Of a stretch of DNA of 64,000 bases, positions 46,640 to 60,687 are shown in pieces (the first letter of the stretch is position 1; every line of letters begins with the position of its first letter). Below the pieces are notes generated by a model. The model worked only from the letters and a program-made list of their open reading frames with translations, did not search any database and was not told where the DNA came from. The DNA comes from Polytrichum commune (taxonomy: Eukaryota > Streptophyta > Polytrichopsida > Polytrichales > Polytrichaceae). The translations under genes were made by a program, and so were the position numbers. The stretch spans positions 16,616,001-16,680,000 of the forward strand of contig OX485803.1 of assembly GCA_950295325.1 (NCBI GenBank), written 5' to 3'.

Positions 46640-49600
46640 TAATGCGTGATCGTTTCGCCACCTTCCGAACATGTGCATCCTCATCAGAGGGGGATGTAGT
46701 ATGAGGCACACTTCCACACATCACAAGAGGATTAGCTTCACATGAAGGTGTTGATAATTGCATTTAAAATAGTTGAGTCTCCTCTAATGCCACCAAGTTT
46801 TGACCGCTTCATTTGCAAGCATGGATCAAAGCCCCTGGAAACTATGATGAAAACCAACAATTTGAAAATTGGATTAAAGTTAACACTTGCAATCAAATAA
46901 TTTTCATTGGCAAGCCATGGTTGCCATTACATGTGGATGCATATGCATCAAGAACTACAACACTAAGTGTAGTCAATGCCTTCAAAGGCCCCTCTAAAAA
47001 TCCAATACTTATGGGTGGAGTGGTTGGTCACCAATCCAGCTCCCCCTCCTTTACACAACAAGAGGCTCATACTTAACGTTTGGGGTCCATTCATGGCTCT
47101 TAAGAGCACTCATTCAACCATCTCAATGCAACCCCTTAAGGGATATTAGGATGCTCAAATGACTAAGGGAGGACTACCATCACGAGAGGGAGCCACATAA
47201 GGCAACCCCCCTAAACCACTTGAGCCAATTAACCAAACCCAAGGGCACTTGAAGAGGCCATGATATGGAAGAAAATTAGATAAAATTAAAAAAATCCATA
47301 AAATTGGAAAAAGAAAAAAGAAAATGATCCATAAATATGGAAATTATCATATGGGCATCGAGATGACAATATCCAAAATATTGGGTATTTTTTTGGGTTT
47401 ATTTTCCACAATCTAGCCCTTTCAAAAATTTAGATGTTTTGTATGGAGGGGTTTTGCATACAACAAGAAGCAACTCATACTTGGCATTCAAGGTTTATTG
47501 AATGTTTTAAGGGCTTTGGAAGGGGTTGGAATGTGGGAAGAACAATCATGTGGAAAGGGCTTAAAATTTTGTGCAATGGAAAGTTTTTGTTTTTTCTAAT
47601 TTTGAGCTCAAGCACTTGTATTTTTTAGGGTTTTGATATGAAGTATCGAGCGTAACATTATTATTATTAGTTGTTTGAATTGTGAGTGATGTCATGATTT
47701 GGTTTTATAGTCTAGTTGGTTATATTCTTGGTCCAATATTTTCTTCTCTTAGTTTTTAGCACATTGTTGTATTTGTAAGTGTTGGGAAATGCCCATTGCA
47801 CATCATTCATTCCTTTATACTATATCAAAAGAAGAAATAAGAGAAAGTTTTATAAACTATAGGATGGAAAACTCTATTTATCTCCATTAAATCTATTGCG
47901 AGGAAAATTAAAATGCTTCTATGCAAACGTAATATTTGAAAAAATATAATGCTAATTCATTTTTAGCATGCGATATGACATCTAACCATTATTTGTGGTT
48001 TTGATTGACACTATATTACTTCTATTCCAAATGAAATGACTTTTTGGAAGGAATGATTCAAGTCACATGGTTTGCACCTAGTGAACACCCCAAGGTTTTT
48101 TATAGTTGTTTCATGATATATTTTTGTTTTACATTAGATGACATTAAACGTTTGTATGCAATAGTGTTTTATAACCAATAATTGATTTGGGATTCTAATA
48201 AAATGTTCCATGATCTGACCACATATACTATAGTGCATGGAGTAGGCACTATTTGATGTGTAAAAATGAGAATATAATATCCATGCCCTCTAATTTAATT
48301 GTGAAAACAAGTGTAAAATCTATATTGTGCACCCCCTAACCATGGGGTTTACATTATGTTATCACTCATTTCTCACAAGATCCTAGTGTTTCCAATGTCA
48401 ATTAGTTCCATGTTGACATCTTTCGGGTTTCCTTTATTAAATGGAGGAAAACCATGTAAATTCCTCTAAACAAATTGGTAATTTCCATGAAGAGTTGAAT
48501 TTGAGCCGGTTATTTCTCAAACTCAAGCAACTGATACGTTAAATAGTTGTTGTTTCTCCTTGTTCATTGCTTGTGATTTAATAGGGTGAAATTTTTTTTT
48601 GAACAAAAAATGTGTGGATAGATTTCAACGTTATGATAGGACATATAATCACTTAGAAGGCATGAATTTCATGTATATCCTATGGGGATCTACTTTCCCA
48701 TCCAAGTCCATAAGCTTTAGACATATTGATAACATTCATGTGTTGAGACTAAGAAGTGAGAGTATTCTAAATGTTCCATTCGGGACCTCCATGAGAAAAA
48801 GTTTTAATGTTCCAAAATTATAACATATGATGTTTAGATTGTTCCCTTTGCACTCTCTATGCATGAATACAAATTCTCTAACGCTCATGAACAATAATAC
48901 ATGTAATGAGAATATGTGTTTTGTCTCACAAGGACGAGAAAGAACTTTGCTTCAAAGTAGATCCACTATCCAAGAGCTACCTAAAAAAGTATCATGCATG
49001 GTGCAACCTAGGTTAACATGTAATCGAGCCTAATGAAATTTGCAATAATCAAATTATGTGGCGTTGTTGTGTTTGCTATTGGAAGCAAGGCAATCCACAT
49101 TGAATTTTTTTGAATCCTATCAACAAGTCATTGCAAACCAAAAAAATCCATAATCTCAAGTGATTAAAAAAACACCATTGCCTTGTCTGGTGGTGTAGGT
49201 TACTTCACAATGAGGAATTATTTTTAAAGTACACACAAATGAGGTATTGAATGATGTCCTTCTCAAGAGACTCAACTCTTTATATCTCGTTTTCTCGCAC
49301 TACTCATCTCAATTTATTGCTCCTAGTTTACAAAATTGTGGCTTGTTGTGGTGCTTTCTCAAGCCGTACTTAATTCCATTCCCCTATAGAACATCATTCA
49401 CTTGAAGCTCTTTGAGCCCTTATGCATATGCCATAAGCCATGAACCCCAAAGAGTTACCTGCACATACATCCAAAGTACATGTCATCAAAACATTGGAGA
49501 GATAAACTAAGAGTTATTAATACGATTCAACATAGACTCAATCAAAATATTAAGAATCATAATATGCCAAACTTGCAGGGACCAACTCACAAGTATGATG

Positions 49601-49980
49601 TAATTCTACATTGAAATGGATTATTGAGTCAGAGATGACCTAAGCTTTCATAATTAGGTGCCTTGCATCATCCATCATGTCCCGCAGGTCCCTTGGTCTT
49701 GATGGTGAATCCTTCCCTTCTTTTGGTCCACATTAAGCCTTTTGTTCAATTGTGTCAAAATAACAAGCGGACACAAACAAACCATTTGACTTGATAGCAA
49801 TCCAACTCCAACATAAGGTTGGTCTTGTAGTCTTTTAACTCATATTATCCTCAACCCACTAACTTTTTCCTCCAATGTGAGACTTGTTTTTCCACTTGAT
49901 TAAGGGACCAACATAAAATTGTTTTGGTCCAAGTCCAAAGACATAGGAGGAATTGTACAAACCATACCCACATCCACTTG
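46640..49980. other. Long AT-rich gap, no gene seen
   Basis: No exon set or RNA gene can be supported. Some sequence near 46,960-47,230 is richer in C and may be an old transposon fragment, but I find no boundary. Confidence 0.45.
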
Positions 49981-49984
49981 CCCC

Positions 49985-50270
49985 ATGCACATATTTGGAT
50001 GTACACAAGCTTGCTCCACACGCACAATTGGCAATACACATGTTTGCTCCACACACACAGTTGATCGTACATAGGTTTGCCCCACACACACAATTGGTCA
50101 TACATAGGCTTGCCCCACACACATAGTTGATCGTATATAGGCTTGCCCCACACACACAATTGGTCGTACATGGGTTTGCCCCACACACACACCTGGTCGT
50201 ACATGGGCTTGCTCCACACACACACCTGGTCGTACATAGGCTGGCCCTATACACATAATTGTTTATACAC
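49985..50270 (-). repeat. 33-bp tandem repeat, about eight copies (11-residue if translated)
   Basis: Units on the - strand read GTGTGTGGGGCAAGCCTATG followed by TACGACCAATT or similar. The spacing is 33 bp. As 33 is a multiple of three, more than one frame stays open: one gives MYDQLCVWGKP repeats over 128 codons, another gives a Cys-rich repeat. Two competing frames and no exon context argue for a minisatellite rather than a gene. Confidence 0.8.
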
Positions 50271-50582
50271 ATGCCTTAATGCACCCCACATCATTATAAG
50301 ACCCTGTTGGATGGCATATTTAACTTTCTCTAGTACATGCTCAAGAAAATTTAGTAGTCACAAAAGGACATGTGCATGCCAATGACAAATATACAAATTA
50401 ACATTGCGTGCACGTAAATCTTAATAAGTAACTATGTTGCAAAGATTTATAAAAGAATGCCAATAACAAGATGCAATCCTATTCTTTTAGGAGATTGCAA
50501 AATTGAAGACGAGTTCTCAAATTGGAAGATGGACCCTTCAATAGATTTCTCAAGGCAAGATTATGTATATGAGAAAATTTAC

Positions 50583-53500
50583 CTGCTCTCCACGCTTGAA
50601 GGTTGAGTAATTCATATATGAAGAACCAACTGAGCCACACTGCGAACACAATCAATCAATCAAGTTCAATATATTGCTAGGAGGGATTTCCGTTTACGAT
50701 CTCAAAATCTTAGTGGTGAACCTTCATGAGATTTGGGGATTTCGTTTATTAGTATAACACATTGATTTTGATAATTCCCTTGGACACAAACTACACAAGA
50801 CATCTCTTCAAATAAAACATGAATATACTGATGCTATAATATGTTTGTGGTAGCCTCTGAAACAATTATATCATGATCTTTGTCACATGAAATAATACCT
50901 CCTCATCATGAATGCCCAATTAAGTGAAACTCAACATGGTGTACACATTCATGTAAGCCGAATAGGTGTTAAGAATGTATGTTATAGTATGAGCCAAGTC
51001 CCTTCCTTTCCAAAAGCAAAAACAACTCAACTACGAAAATGAACTAGCAATCGCACCATGTAATTATATATGCTATATTCAACATCGAGCATTCACTCCA
51101 TAACTTAGTAAAACCAGGCAATCACAATTCACATACAATGTGTGGAAGTGTGTTATGTTGTGAACATTTGCACACAGCTTAAAGATCACCTAAGTAGTTT
51201 TACCAAGTTGTGGAGTGCAAGATAGTTGGTTATGTTTTAATTACTAAAGAATTATCTTTAATTGATAAAGTAGCTAAAGATACAATCTTTGAAACAATTG
51301 ACAAAAACGTTACAGCTAGATTAGTAGAATGTCTCACATTTGCACAAGACTTTGTCGTTGTGAGGTCAATTTGCGATTGCTTTTCCTTAACCTCTTGTTG
51401 GCCACATGAACAATTTTTCCGGGTCTTTTTGCATACACTAAAATCATCTACAACTGCAACCCATTATAAAAACAACCATGGTCAAAAAAAAAATGCAATA
51501 ATAAGTCTAATGTGAATGTGCACAATAGACGTTGTTGTGAAATGGCATAAGCATATGCAAGGCAATCATGAGGCAACGGTTGCAACAATACCATGATCTA
51601 CAGGTTTCCTCAAATCCTCCATTGTAAGCAACTCATCCCGATGATTAAACTCCTCTTCCTCATTGAAAAAGAAAGCCCGCTTAAAGTTGTTTTGAGAGTG
51701 CACATATTTGTTTAATGTCATGTCACTTGCTATAACTTTCGTTACTCTACTTGTTGTCAATGGTGTGTCTCCCCCGGCACCAACATCCCTGGCTTCATTG
51801 TACTCTGTTTGTACATTCACTTCTGTATGTCCACCAAAATCCGTTTGTGTTGTTGTCTCGGATCGCAAACTAGCTGCCAAACCATTTGAACATGCCACTC
51901 CTCATCACTTGCATTTCAAGCCTATTGTCACAATAACCATACTCTTCATATAATAATCCTAATGCCAACTCTCCTAAGTAAGATTGTTATCTTGCCTGCT
52001 ACATTGAAACTATAACAAGAAAATAATGGAAATTATAGGTGCATTATTTATTCACTTTGGCAATGAGACCATTGTCTATAGTAATATGCAACCTACATGA
52101 AGTTGAGCTTGAGACAATAAGCAAAAGAACGACCAACTTCACCACAAAATCATTAGCTTAAATACAAAGAGAAAAATGTAACCATTGAGGAATAGGAAGA
52201 AATGGCCCACCAATACCACCCGAAAATCTTTTTTTGATTGCATATACAGATGTTGAATCCCAAGTTGGTTTCTTGACCCGAATCTAGAATCAACATACAA
52301 CTTCTTCTGAGATGAGCTTTTACATGCCAATTGTTAGCAATATATGTGCAAAAATGAATATCACATAACCATGGGTAAAGATTTGATATTGAAATTTGAT
52401 TTACATCTCCAATACTTTGCAAACATTTTCTCGAGTACACATTTAATATTTTCAACAAAAATAATTCGTCTAGGAAGCTTTGATGACTCACAACAACGGG
52501 TTTTAGGAGTGGCTTCTCTATTGAGCCAAAACAAGAAGTTGATACGTTGCCCATGTACGCATGAGCAACGCCTACCCCATCCACAGGTTGCAATACACGT
52601 GCATCCACAAAACCAGCAAGTAGCAAACTACGCTCCAATGCAGCTTTTGTTTGTGTCAAAGTCACACTTAGTCTCTAAACACACATACAAAAGCAATGGA
52701 TCATAATGACTTCTAGATGAGGAGCTCCACAAGAAACATATCTTAAATAAAAAACATCAAAATAAGCCTAATATATTCATATGTTCAATTAAATTGATGG
52801 GAAAATTGTGATTAGGTAGTTCATGACAATGTGATAGCCCTAAAGCGTGGAACTTTTTTATACAAAAATAAACTATAATAAGCGTCCGACTCTAATACTG
52901 AAGCATGCATACCATGATAAAAATGATTATTTTGAAAATTTTCAATATGCAATGGACAAGATGTCGCTAATGTATGACCAATAATTGCTATCCATCCACA
53001 TCAAGCACCAACTCCATTATATTAAAGATACCCATGAAATGACCACTAGGGTTGATTCTTGTGGAAACTAATAGCCAACAATTCACGATTCATCGTTGTA
53101 GATTTGTGAACATAAAATTATAAAATACCCTTTGTTCTTCGAGTGTTGCATTCCGGTTTAGTAGCGGCTCTTGAACTAAGAAGTCCCCACCATGCTTAAG
53201 AACACGAGCAACCTCTAGAAGCCACGATGGGGTATGGTGGCCCGGAGTTTCAACAAGAGAGATTACAGCATCCACTGATGATGTCTTAACACCAAGTTTG
53301 CCTCCTACAATGTGAAAGACCCAATTACTCACTTCACCTCCCATGAATAAAGTCATAACACATCATTTCAAAATGAATGTATGTTGAGTGGATTAAACAC
53401 ATTATGAAATAAATTACTTTATCTTAAATGCAAGCGTACATGTCCCACTTCTATGCTTCTCCCAATTCAACTTCAATTAATCCACAACATGAAACCTTTC

Positions 53501-53808
53501 CCTTACAATCGTCCAAGATTATGTCACTAGTCCTTGTTATATGTGCAAAGCTCACCGTTTTTACATATTGGCATGAACTTAAATCCAAAATAGTAGTTCT
53601 CATTGTTTGATGTGATAAGGATATGTTATTTAAGAATGGGGGAGGAAAATGTTTCAAGAGGTTTACCAGATTGGTGAATATTTGTAAGAACAGTCAACCC
53701 TGCACCACCTACAGCTATATCTTCAAATTCTTTGATAGCCCATGTGATCACCGTGGCTGGTAGAGTTGGTACATCAGTCACCAACAGAACCGTCGAGTCC
53801 ATACCCAT
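50583..53808 (-). pseudogene. Degenerate or diverged anamorsin/DRE2 (CIAPIN1)-like gene
   Basis: Exons in transcription order: 53,808-53,667 (MGMDSTVLLVTDVPTLP...), 53,304-53,129 (VDAVISLV, ARVLKHGGDFLVQE), 52,674 to about 52,490 (ALERSLLLAGFVDARVLQP), a block within 51,898-51,566 (FNHRDELLTMEDLRKP), and 50,639-50,583 (CGSVGSSYMNYSTFKRGEQ). The first three join in phase 0 after 47 codons + 1 and 106 codons. These match the methyltransferase-like part, the acidic DSLLTEEDLxKP linker and the CGSCGLGDAFRC...FKLGEK motif of DRE2, a cytosolic Fe-S assembly protein. But the C-terminal motif keeps only one Cys, and I find no CX2CXC cluster motif. It therefore should not bind its Fe-S clusters. A second, intact copy elsewhere is expected. 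Confidence 0.6.
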
Positions 53809-53819
53809 TTCTTATGAGC

Positions 53820-56800
53820 ACTTTACAAAATCGGTTCTTCACAAATTACATATTTCACACAACTATTAAAATGTCTGCAAACAACAGAAAAGAAACCCAG
53901 TTAATGTCAATGAAGTAATCTTCCTAACTATGTGTTAGAATTTCAAACATGAAAATATTCATGTATTGAGAGGCAACCATACCTTAACAGAACAAAGGTT
54001 TGCACACCAATCCTTTGCACTCTGATATATAGGGTCACCGAAGTCCTTCCATGATATTCAAGGTCGGTTTTTGAATATTCATATTGCATATTTCTAAACA
54101 CAATTTGATAACATGGGGAAAAATTGATAACCCAAGCAATAGTAGTGTTTCCATGCAACTACACTATAATTTGACAACCCCTAACAAATGACTCCCAATT
54201 TCGTGGTCTCTTAATCATGTGGCAAATCTAGCTCAAATGAAACAAAGTCGTACTAAATTATCCCACTCAATCCTCTAGTGTATGAACATTTCATTTGTGT
54301 GGACATGAAATGAGAGGATCTAGGGCGTGGAATGAAGAAACTATGCATGTAGTGGTAGAATAAAACCCAAAAACAAAAACCTATGTCTCGTGTACAACGA
54401 CATCTCCCATGGGGAGATGTCGCTCCTTGGAGTTGAGAAGTAAACTCATAGTTGGAAGGTGCCAAGGTTTGCATGCATGAAGAGACAAGGCATGGAGGGA
54501 GAGACGAAAGTGATGCATACAAGGGGCATGTCTATTCAGTGAACTATACATCACAACTGGGGTTCAAACATTCCAATTTCATTGATAGGTTTCTTTTGAC
54601 TATGCCAAAATTTAGGTCTATACAACCATGAAATTGGAAAAGAACAATTTCTTCTCCTCTAGGTCTCTCACTAATGAAGAAGAGGGGTGAGACAAATTGG
54701 CACATGTTCCCAAGGAGTGTGACCTTTGGATGGCAAACTAGTGGGATTCGAAATCGTCAATATGGCAAACCATTTTATTAGCCAGTTTAGTCCTAAGATT
54801 CATGTGGCCTCTAAAAATCTTCCTCCAGCTGAATAATCTTCAATACTCCTCAATCTACAAGTAGCATAGACTTGTCTTAGCCATATTTTACAAGTTGTAA
54901 CATACTTCAATATAAGTTGAAACCAATTGAATGCATGTGAGTAATGTTGATTTGGATAGAATCCATAACTAAAGATGGTTTGGGATTTATGGCACCCGTA
55001 CCAATTATTAATACTATGGCAAACTTCTTGTCTAAATATTTCCTTTCCATTCATATCCTAAACTCGAGCAAAATTTATACAAGGCAGATGGTTAGTGGCT
55101 TCTCTCTTGAGGACAAGCAACATGAGGAAAACCTTTCTTTGCTCTCAACAATGAGCACATGTAGTTACGCTTTGGTTATAATCATGATAGGATGATGTTT
55201 GTGACTTCATCATTATTCCAATTGCATGTTTTATTTAAAGAACATTATTTCACATATATCATGGGTATATGAAGGCATGTATGGAGATTGAGAGCACAAC
55301 TTCATGCATTTGGTAAGTTGCACACTTTGATTGATGCGCACGTTAATCCAATGAACAAATTGTTAGGCACCCAATGTAGAGATTTTTCATCAATGCCAAG
55401 GTGGGATTTCTCGCCTTTCTACATTAAAAAGTTTCACAAAACAAATTTCAAAAAACAAGCCATATTCTAATTCATGACAACAATGGCATTACTTTTTATC
55501 AAAAATTTCTTGTGATCTTTGTCACTTGCATAATTTGCCCATATCGATGATAACGCTTTTAAGCATTAAAATGACATATAAATTTCATTTCATAAAATGT
55601 AAATCTAACAATTAACCAACTTTCAAGGAATATAAGCTTATGGCTTGGCATTATGAAGTGTTGTATGCATATACCCAAGTAGCCATTGCAAGTTGAAAGG
55701 AAAAATGTTTTTGGTTACTTCTTCTACAACACCGTATGACATTATGCTCAAATTCCCAATTCATTGTTTGCAATGGGCATATAGTAGGTATATGTGGATA
55801 TTGGGAGTGTTGCCCACCCATAAAGAGTTTACTTTGCGTATGATCACAAGACAACATGAAAGGTTGTATGAGATCCTCCAACTGGGTGCAATAATCAATC
55901 TTCAATTTTGGTGCATGTTGACTTTAGCGTCCTATGTAGAACAAAGGTTGTTCATTGTTCATGCTTGCTTCATTAGGAGCCCATTGTGTGCCAACACCTT
56001 TATGTCACGGGGAGGTCACTTCATTGTCAAGTTGACACCACGTGCGGACAAAGTTTGCTACCCCTATATTACATGCCATATATAATTTTAAAATTTATGA
56101 TATTTTTTCTACATATACATAACCATTGATAGTATCTTTTGTATAATTTTTTGAAATTTTTAGTCATCTTTATTTTTTTAGTAATTGTTTTAGTTCAATT
56201 CTGTGTCATTCTAGTTAGAAATGGTATGTTTTATGAAAAAAACAAATCATCAAATTTAGTTACCACTTTTAACTATGCCATAGGTATTGTGTATATCTAC
56301 TCATGAAAAAAATTTGATAAAATTTTGACCCATTTTGGTGGTGCAACTTACCAAAAGAAGATTTTTTTTGGTCGCACGTGGTGTTCAACTTGACAATGGA
56401 GTGATCTACCCGTGCTTTATGTGCTTCTTGCTTCTTTTTTTAATGGACTTCTTTTTAATGTGGATACATGTGATTGAAAAGATGGCATTTTTTTCATTTT
56501 CCTCAAATTTGATGTTGCTATTCTTAAAATTTTGATGGATTAATATCATTTTAAGATCTAAACTCATTCATCCTATAAGAAGTTCAATCAATTGTATACA
56601 CTTAAGGAACAACAGGGCTCAATGTACGACCTATATACACAATTCTACAAGCTTCACTGAGTCTTGGATCACATTAGTCCTTTTATGTTTGAAGGTTGAA
56701 ACTCTATGTAGTACAATATCGTATATGAAGGTGAAAGTAAAAATACACTTGCATGTGACATTGTTGATAAAAATAAACAAATCACGTATTTGCATCCAAG

Positions 56801-57180
56801 GGCACCCATGCTGCGCAATTAATCCCAAATCCTCAATAACACTATGGTATTCAACTAATTTGAAAAAATGGCACTTGAGAGAATAGATTGATTCTAAAGA
56901 GGGTCACATTTGGCACAATGAGCTCAAAAGTATGTGGCTCACTTGAACCGTTTATTGTACATGGAGAGGTGAAAATTAGGCCTCTCAGATGCTTGGGGTT
57001 CAATTACATACTAAAGCTATGAATCCACTTCTCGTGGGATACGTAACACAAAATTAGTGCAAAGCTTTGTTGCGAATGTTCATCCTACAGTAGATGCTGT
57101 CATTTTGAATGACCATGTTAATGTCTATGTGCATATTACCGTCATGTAATTTTGTGTTGCTTGTTTTGACTCATTGTCTA
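53820..57180. other. AT-rich gap, no gene seen
   Basis: Upstream flank of the DRE2-like gene and a long AT-rich stretch. One 10-bp-arm hairpin, CGACATCTCC with GGAGATGTCG, lies at 54,398-54,422. No exons or RNA genes are supported. Confidence 0.5.
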
Positions 57181-57186
57181 TATAGG

Positions 57187-57220
<34 letters not shown>

Positions 57221-57222
57221 CA
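57187..57222. repeat. (ATT)n microsatellite
   Basis: About eleven consecutive ATT triplets. Confidence 0.92.
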
Positions 57223-57229
57223 TCTTCAT

Positions 57230-58350
57230 GAACACATTTTCTATCAACTTTTAGTCAACTTTTGTGTTTGTGTTTGTGCTTGCAACTAAATTACTCATTA
57301 CTTGTATTTCTTTTTCTTTTTTAATGTTCTCATGTCATTATCCCCGGGCAATGGTTTTAGGTCAATACAAACCACTGCACTAATGCATAGTGATAGTGGA
57401 TTTAACTTGTTTGAATTCCATGTTCTATTCTAGTGACTTCACTACGCAATCCTTGTAGTGGCACTCACTTCGATCGCACGGTACCCTCTCCTTGCAGCAT
57501 AACAATCAACCCCACATGTACCCCAAGCCCACATCTCAAAGGTGGCGTTCAGTTCCCCTTCACAATCTTTGCTCACAACCTTGATACATCAACCTACAAT
57601 TACATTGGACCCGAAGCCCAAACAACCTAAATACTACTAATAACACACCCACAACCTCGACCCTCCAACACGACCCTTTTGTATACATATCCAACACACT
57701 TGACCACCCACCAACCCATAAATCCTTGCAAAACCAAAATTTAATTGTCTAAAAAATCTAATATAAGATAATTGCTAGCAAGCCCCACACTAACTCCACC
57801 TCACCAACTCCATGCATATGATTGCTTGCACTTCTCTTTTTGATAGTTTGATGTCCCTTGACTAACATAGACCTTAAATCTAAACTTCACCCCCCCCCCC
57901 ACCTGATCATATGCATAGGCAAACGGACTTGCATCAAACGGCACCGTTTTTTGGGGCAGGGTACTTTGATGCCCATAGAACCTCATATGATGTTTAAATT
58001 GAAGAAATGAAAACCCCGTATTTGTGGAAATATGTTTATCACAAAGTGTGGATCAAAACAATATGTTCATTTGTCCTATCATTTAAAATTAAGAAAATTA
58101 TGTTTTCTCTCTAATATAGTGTTGCCCTAATTTGAAAGTTATGGCTTTGACGAGCTTTGCCAATCTCATATCTAATCTAAGTAGCTGAAAGTTTGTTTTA
58201 TTATATGGGTATTGGAGTTGGCTACATGATCCAAGCTATTCCATGAAATTCTATGTAGAAGTGGGTCAAAAATGATGAAACATTACCTAGACATGGATTG
58301 GTTGGGTATTGATGGAGGCCTGCCCTTTGGACAATAAAGGGTTACAAAAA
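57230..58350. other. Intergenic, no gene seen
   Basis: No supported exon. A C11 run occurs at about 57,891-57,901. Confidence 0.5.
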
Positions 58351-58360
58351 TAAAGACAAT

Positions 58361-58384
58361 ATATATATATATATATATATATAT
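58361..58384. repeat. (TA)n microsatellite
   Basis: Eleven or twelve consecutive TA dinucleotides. Confidence 0.92.
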
Positions 58385-59045
58385 TGCAAAAGCCATTGTC
58401 AATCTAAAATAGGAGAGTTTGACTTACTGATGCGCAAGTCCTATTCCACATTCTCAAAGAATAATGAGCATTCATGTCTGTATTTGGCTATGGACATGAA
58501 TCATCATGAAAAAAATGTTGCACGTAAGGTAAGTGGGCCCAATAAATTGGAAACCTCTATTCAAGTGTTAACCGTGTATGTTAACCTCATTAAGGTCCTT
58601 CCACACCTAACGAAGGTAGCAGACAAATGTTATCATCAAACAGTTGTTGTTGACGAAAAAACTAGAATTGTTCACACGGTTGACATGGATACTAGATATT
58701 ACGGATTTCGTATGATATGGAACACCAATGATACATATTGTCTGCACACACCTATGGCCGTATTTGCCCTAGATCTGTGTAACACCTTGTGATCGCGTAT
58801 TGGCCTTTCACATCAGAAATGCGATGTCTTGCACAAATGGGTCCTTGGCTTCCCTCCCCCGGACCTTTGTGGCCGAGGGCGCTTTCTTCATGTGCTAGGG
58901 TGCCTCTTATCGAGCCTTGTGCGCCACGGAGAGCGTATGATCAGCTGCTTCGTCGACTTGCGAGCTTGCCTTGGCAATGGGAGGACCGCGCAGGGACAAA
59001 CCGGATCGAAAACGATGAACGGTGAGACTATTACGTTGGTGCGTT

Positions 59046-60101
59046 TTAGGGTACAATCACGTTGGTTTCTTGGTGCCACGGAGTGTTTGCGGATTTCTCC
59101 CCACTGCTCATCATTGTGACATTGTGAAATTCTGGGACATTGTAGCGTTCTCTTTCTGAAGTTGGGTTTACTGTTGCACGACTATACACATTATCTCCAA
59201 GCTGACTAAGATCACGTACATGTGGTGGGTTGATAATAGGTTTGATGTGGTACCAATCATCAATTGCGTTGTAGTTCTCTTTGAGGAAGTGTTTTGGTAA
59301 ATTTTCTTCGATATGCTCATGTACACTCATACTCCAATATTTCTCTTCGTTGATCCCCATTCCTTTATGAAAGTCATAGATCCGCTTGTAATCTGCTATG
59401 AGAATACCCCATTTGTCTTTGCAGGAGGGTCCATCACGATAGCAGATAGACCTCTCTCCAAGTATATGCATGACTCTTAAAGAGATGCTATTCCATTGTG
59501 TCCCCTCTCTCTGCATTAGAAAGGTGAATGAGCATTGTCTAAATCTTCAAAAAAATTCTCTCGCTTTGCATCGATGAGAGCAGAGATCTCTGGTTGAGTC
59601 TAGTTTGGGAGGCGTTCTTTCCGTGGTTTTCTTGCAGAGTTGTTTTCGGTGTCTCTCTTGGTAATTCTAACCCTTTTTCCTCGTCCTCTAGCCCCTCTTA
59701 CTCTCTGGTGTGTTGTGATGGATTGTCTAGCAAGGTCTGCATATGGTGTCAAGATTTATTTCTTTAGAGAAGAATTTTGCAAAACTGGAGCAACGAATTG
59801 ACAACAAGAGATATTACTTAAACTAGAAGGTACTAATTCAAGAACTCGTTTATTCTCTTTAAAGTCACCTTGAATTTGATGAATCTACAAAGAATTTTGC
59901 TTGAAACAACGATAGAAATGGACTTGCAATCTTACCGTCATTGGTGTTTGCAGCATTTGCTCCAATAAGTGCGGCATTGGCTTCACGAGCAACAAATTCA
60001 GCAACAGAAAGATTGTCATCATATCGGCGAGCGGTAGCGGCGTTGGTTGCGTGGATGTTGTCATAGGTGGAATCCGTCAATGTATCGCTATCATAGTCCA
60101 T
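59046..60101 (-). pseudogene. Myb/SANT-like (trihelix-type) DNA-binding gene, broken
   Basis: Exon 1 (60,101-59,936) starts MDYDSDTLTDSTYDN and ends at a GTAAG donor. Exon 2 begins at 59,736 after ATATGCAG, phase 1, with a basic stretch (RVRGARGRGKRVRITKR). Its frame meets TAG at 59,600-59,602 in the phrase RLPN-stop-TQPEISALIDAKRE, where Myb/SANT-like domains have their first Trp, so a TGG to TAG change is likely. The frame changes again around 59,515-59,545, and the rest (WNSISLRVM, CKDKWGILIADYKRIYDFHK, YWSMS) continues to a stop at 59,046. The domain resembles trihelix factors and the Myb-like ORF1 of PIF/Harbinger transposons. Either source is possible. Confidence 0.65.
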
Positions 60102-60609
60102 TGAGATTTGTGCAAAGCAAACTCTCTTTTAGGAAAGAAAATTTGCGGTAACGATTTTGCTGTAGCAATAAAGCTGCAAAAAACAAAGATAGCACAGGAG
60201 TAGCAACAGTAAAATCATATACTAGTGAGCAGAAAGACTCAAAGTACAAAGGTTCAAGAACACTAAAGCTACATTTTTTAAGCAAGAACAAGAAGCAGTA
60301 GAGCGGGTGCAACAACAGAAGCAAGTGGAAGGTCACTTTTGCGCCAAAATGATGTAATGGGGGGAAGGAGGTGCTTTACATAACACCTTCCTAATTTCTC
60401 TTAAATCTAGGAATTTTGTAGTTTTTATAAAAATCTCTAAAATTGTGTTAACTGCAGAGTTACACATTTTAGATTCCAACCATCGCTTGTCCAGCTCAGA
60501 TTCAACGTCTACACAGTGTTTCATACCACTTGTAATGTGAATGCATAATAAGTTTACTATAAATTTCGGCATGATAACATGGCCTACCACCGCAGGTGTG
60601 GAAGGGCCT

Positions 60610-60647
60610 TTAGTCAACTAATCATTCTAGGTTGATTAGTTGACTAA
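60610..60647. repeat. Perfect 15-bp-arm palindrome
   Basis: TTAGTCAACTAATCA (60,610-60,624), eight-base loop, TGATTAGTTGACTAA (60,633-60,647). GTTGACTAATCATTCTAGGTT is repeated again just downstream, leading into dispersed repeat C. Confidence 0.85.
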
Positions 60648-60687
60648 TGAATAATTGACTAGTACTCATTGACTAGTTGACTAATCA

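Noticed and set aside
58430-58792. 120-codon open frame on the + strand
   Set aside because: No recognisable domain, no support from splice sites, and the flanking sequence is repeat-rich. It could be an old gene fragment, but I cannot support it.
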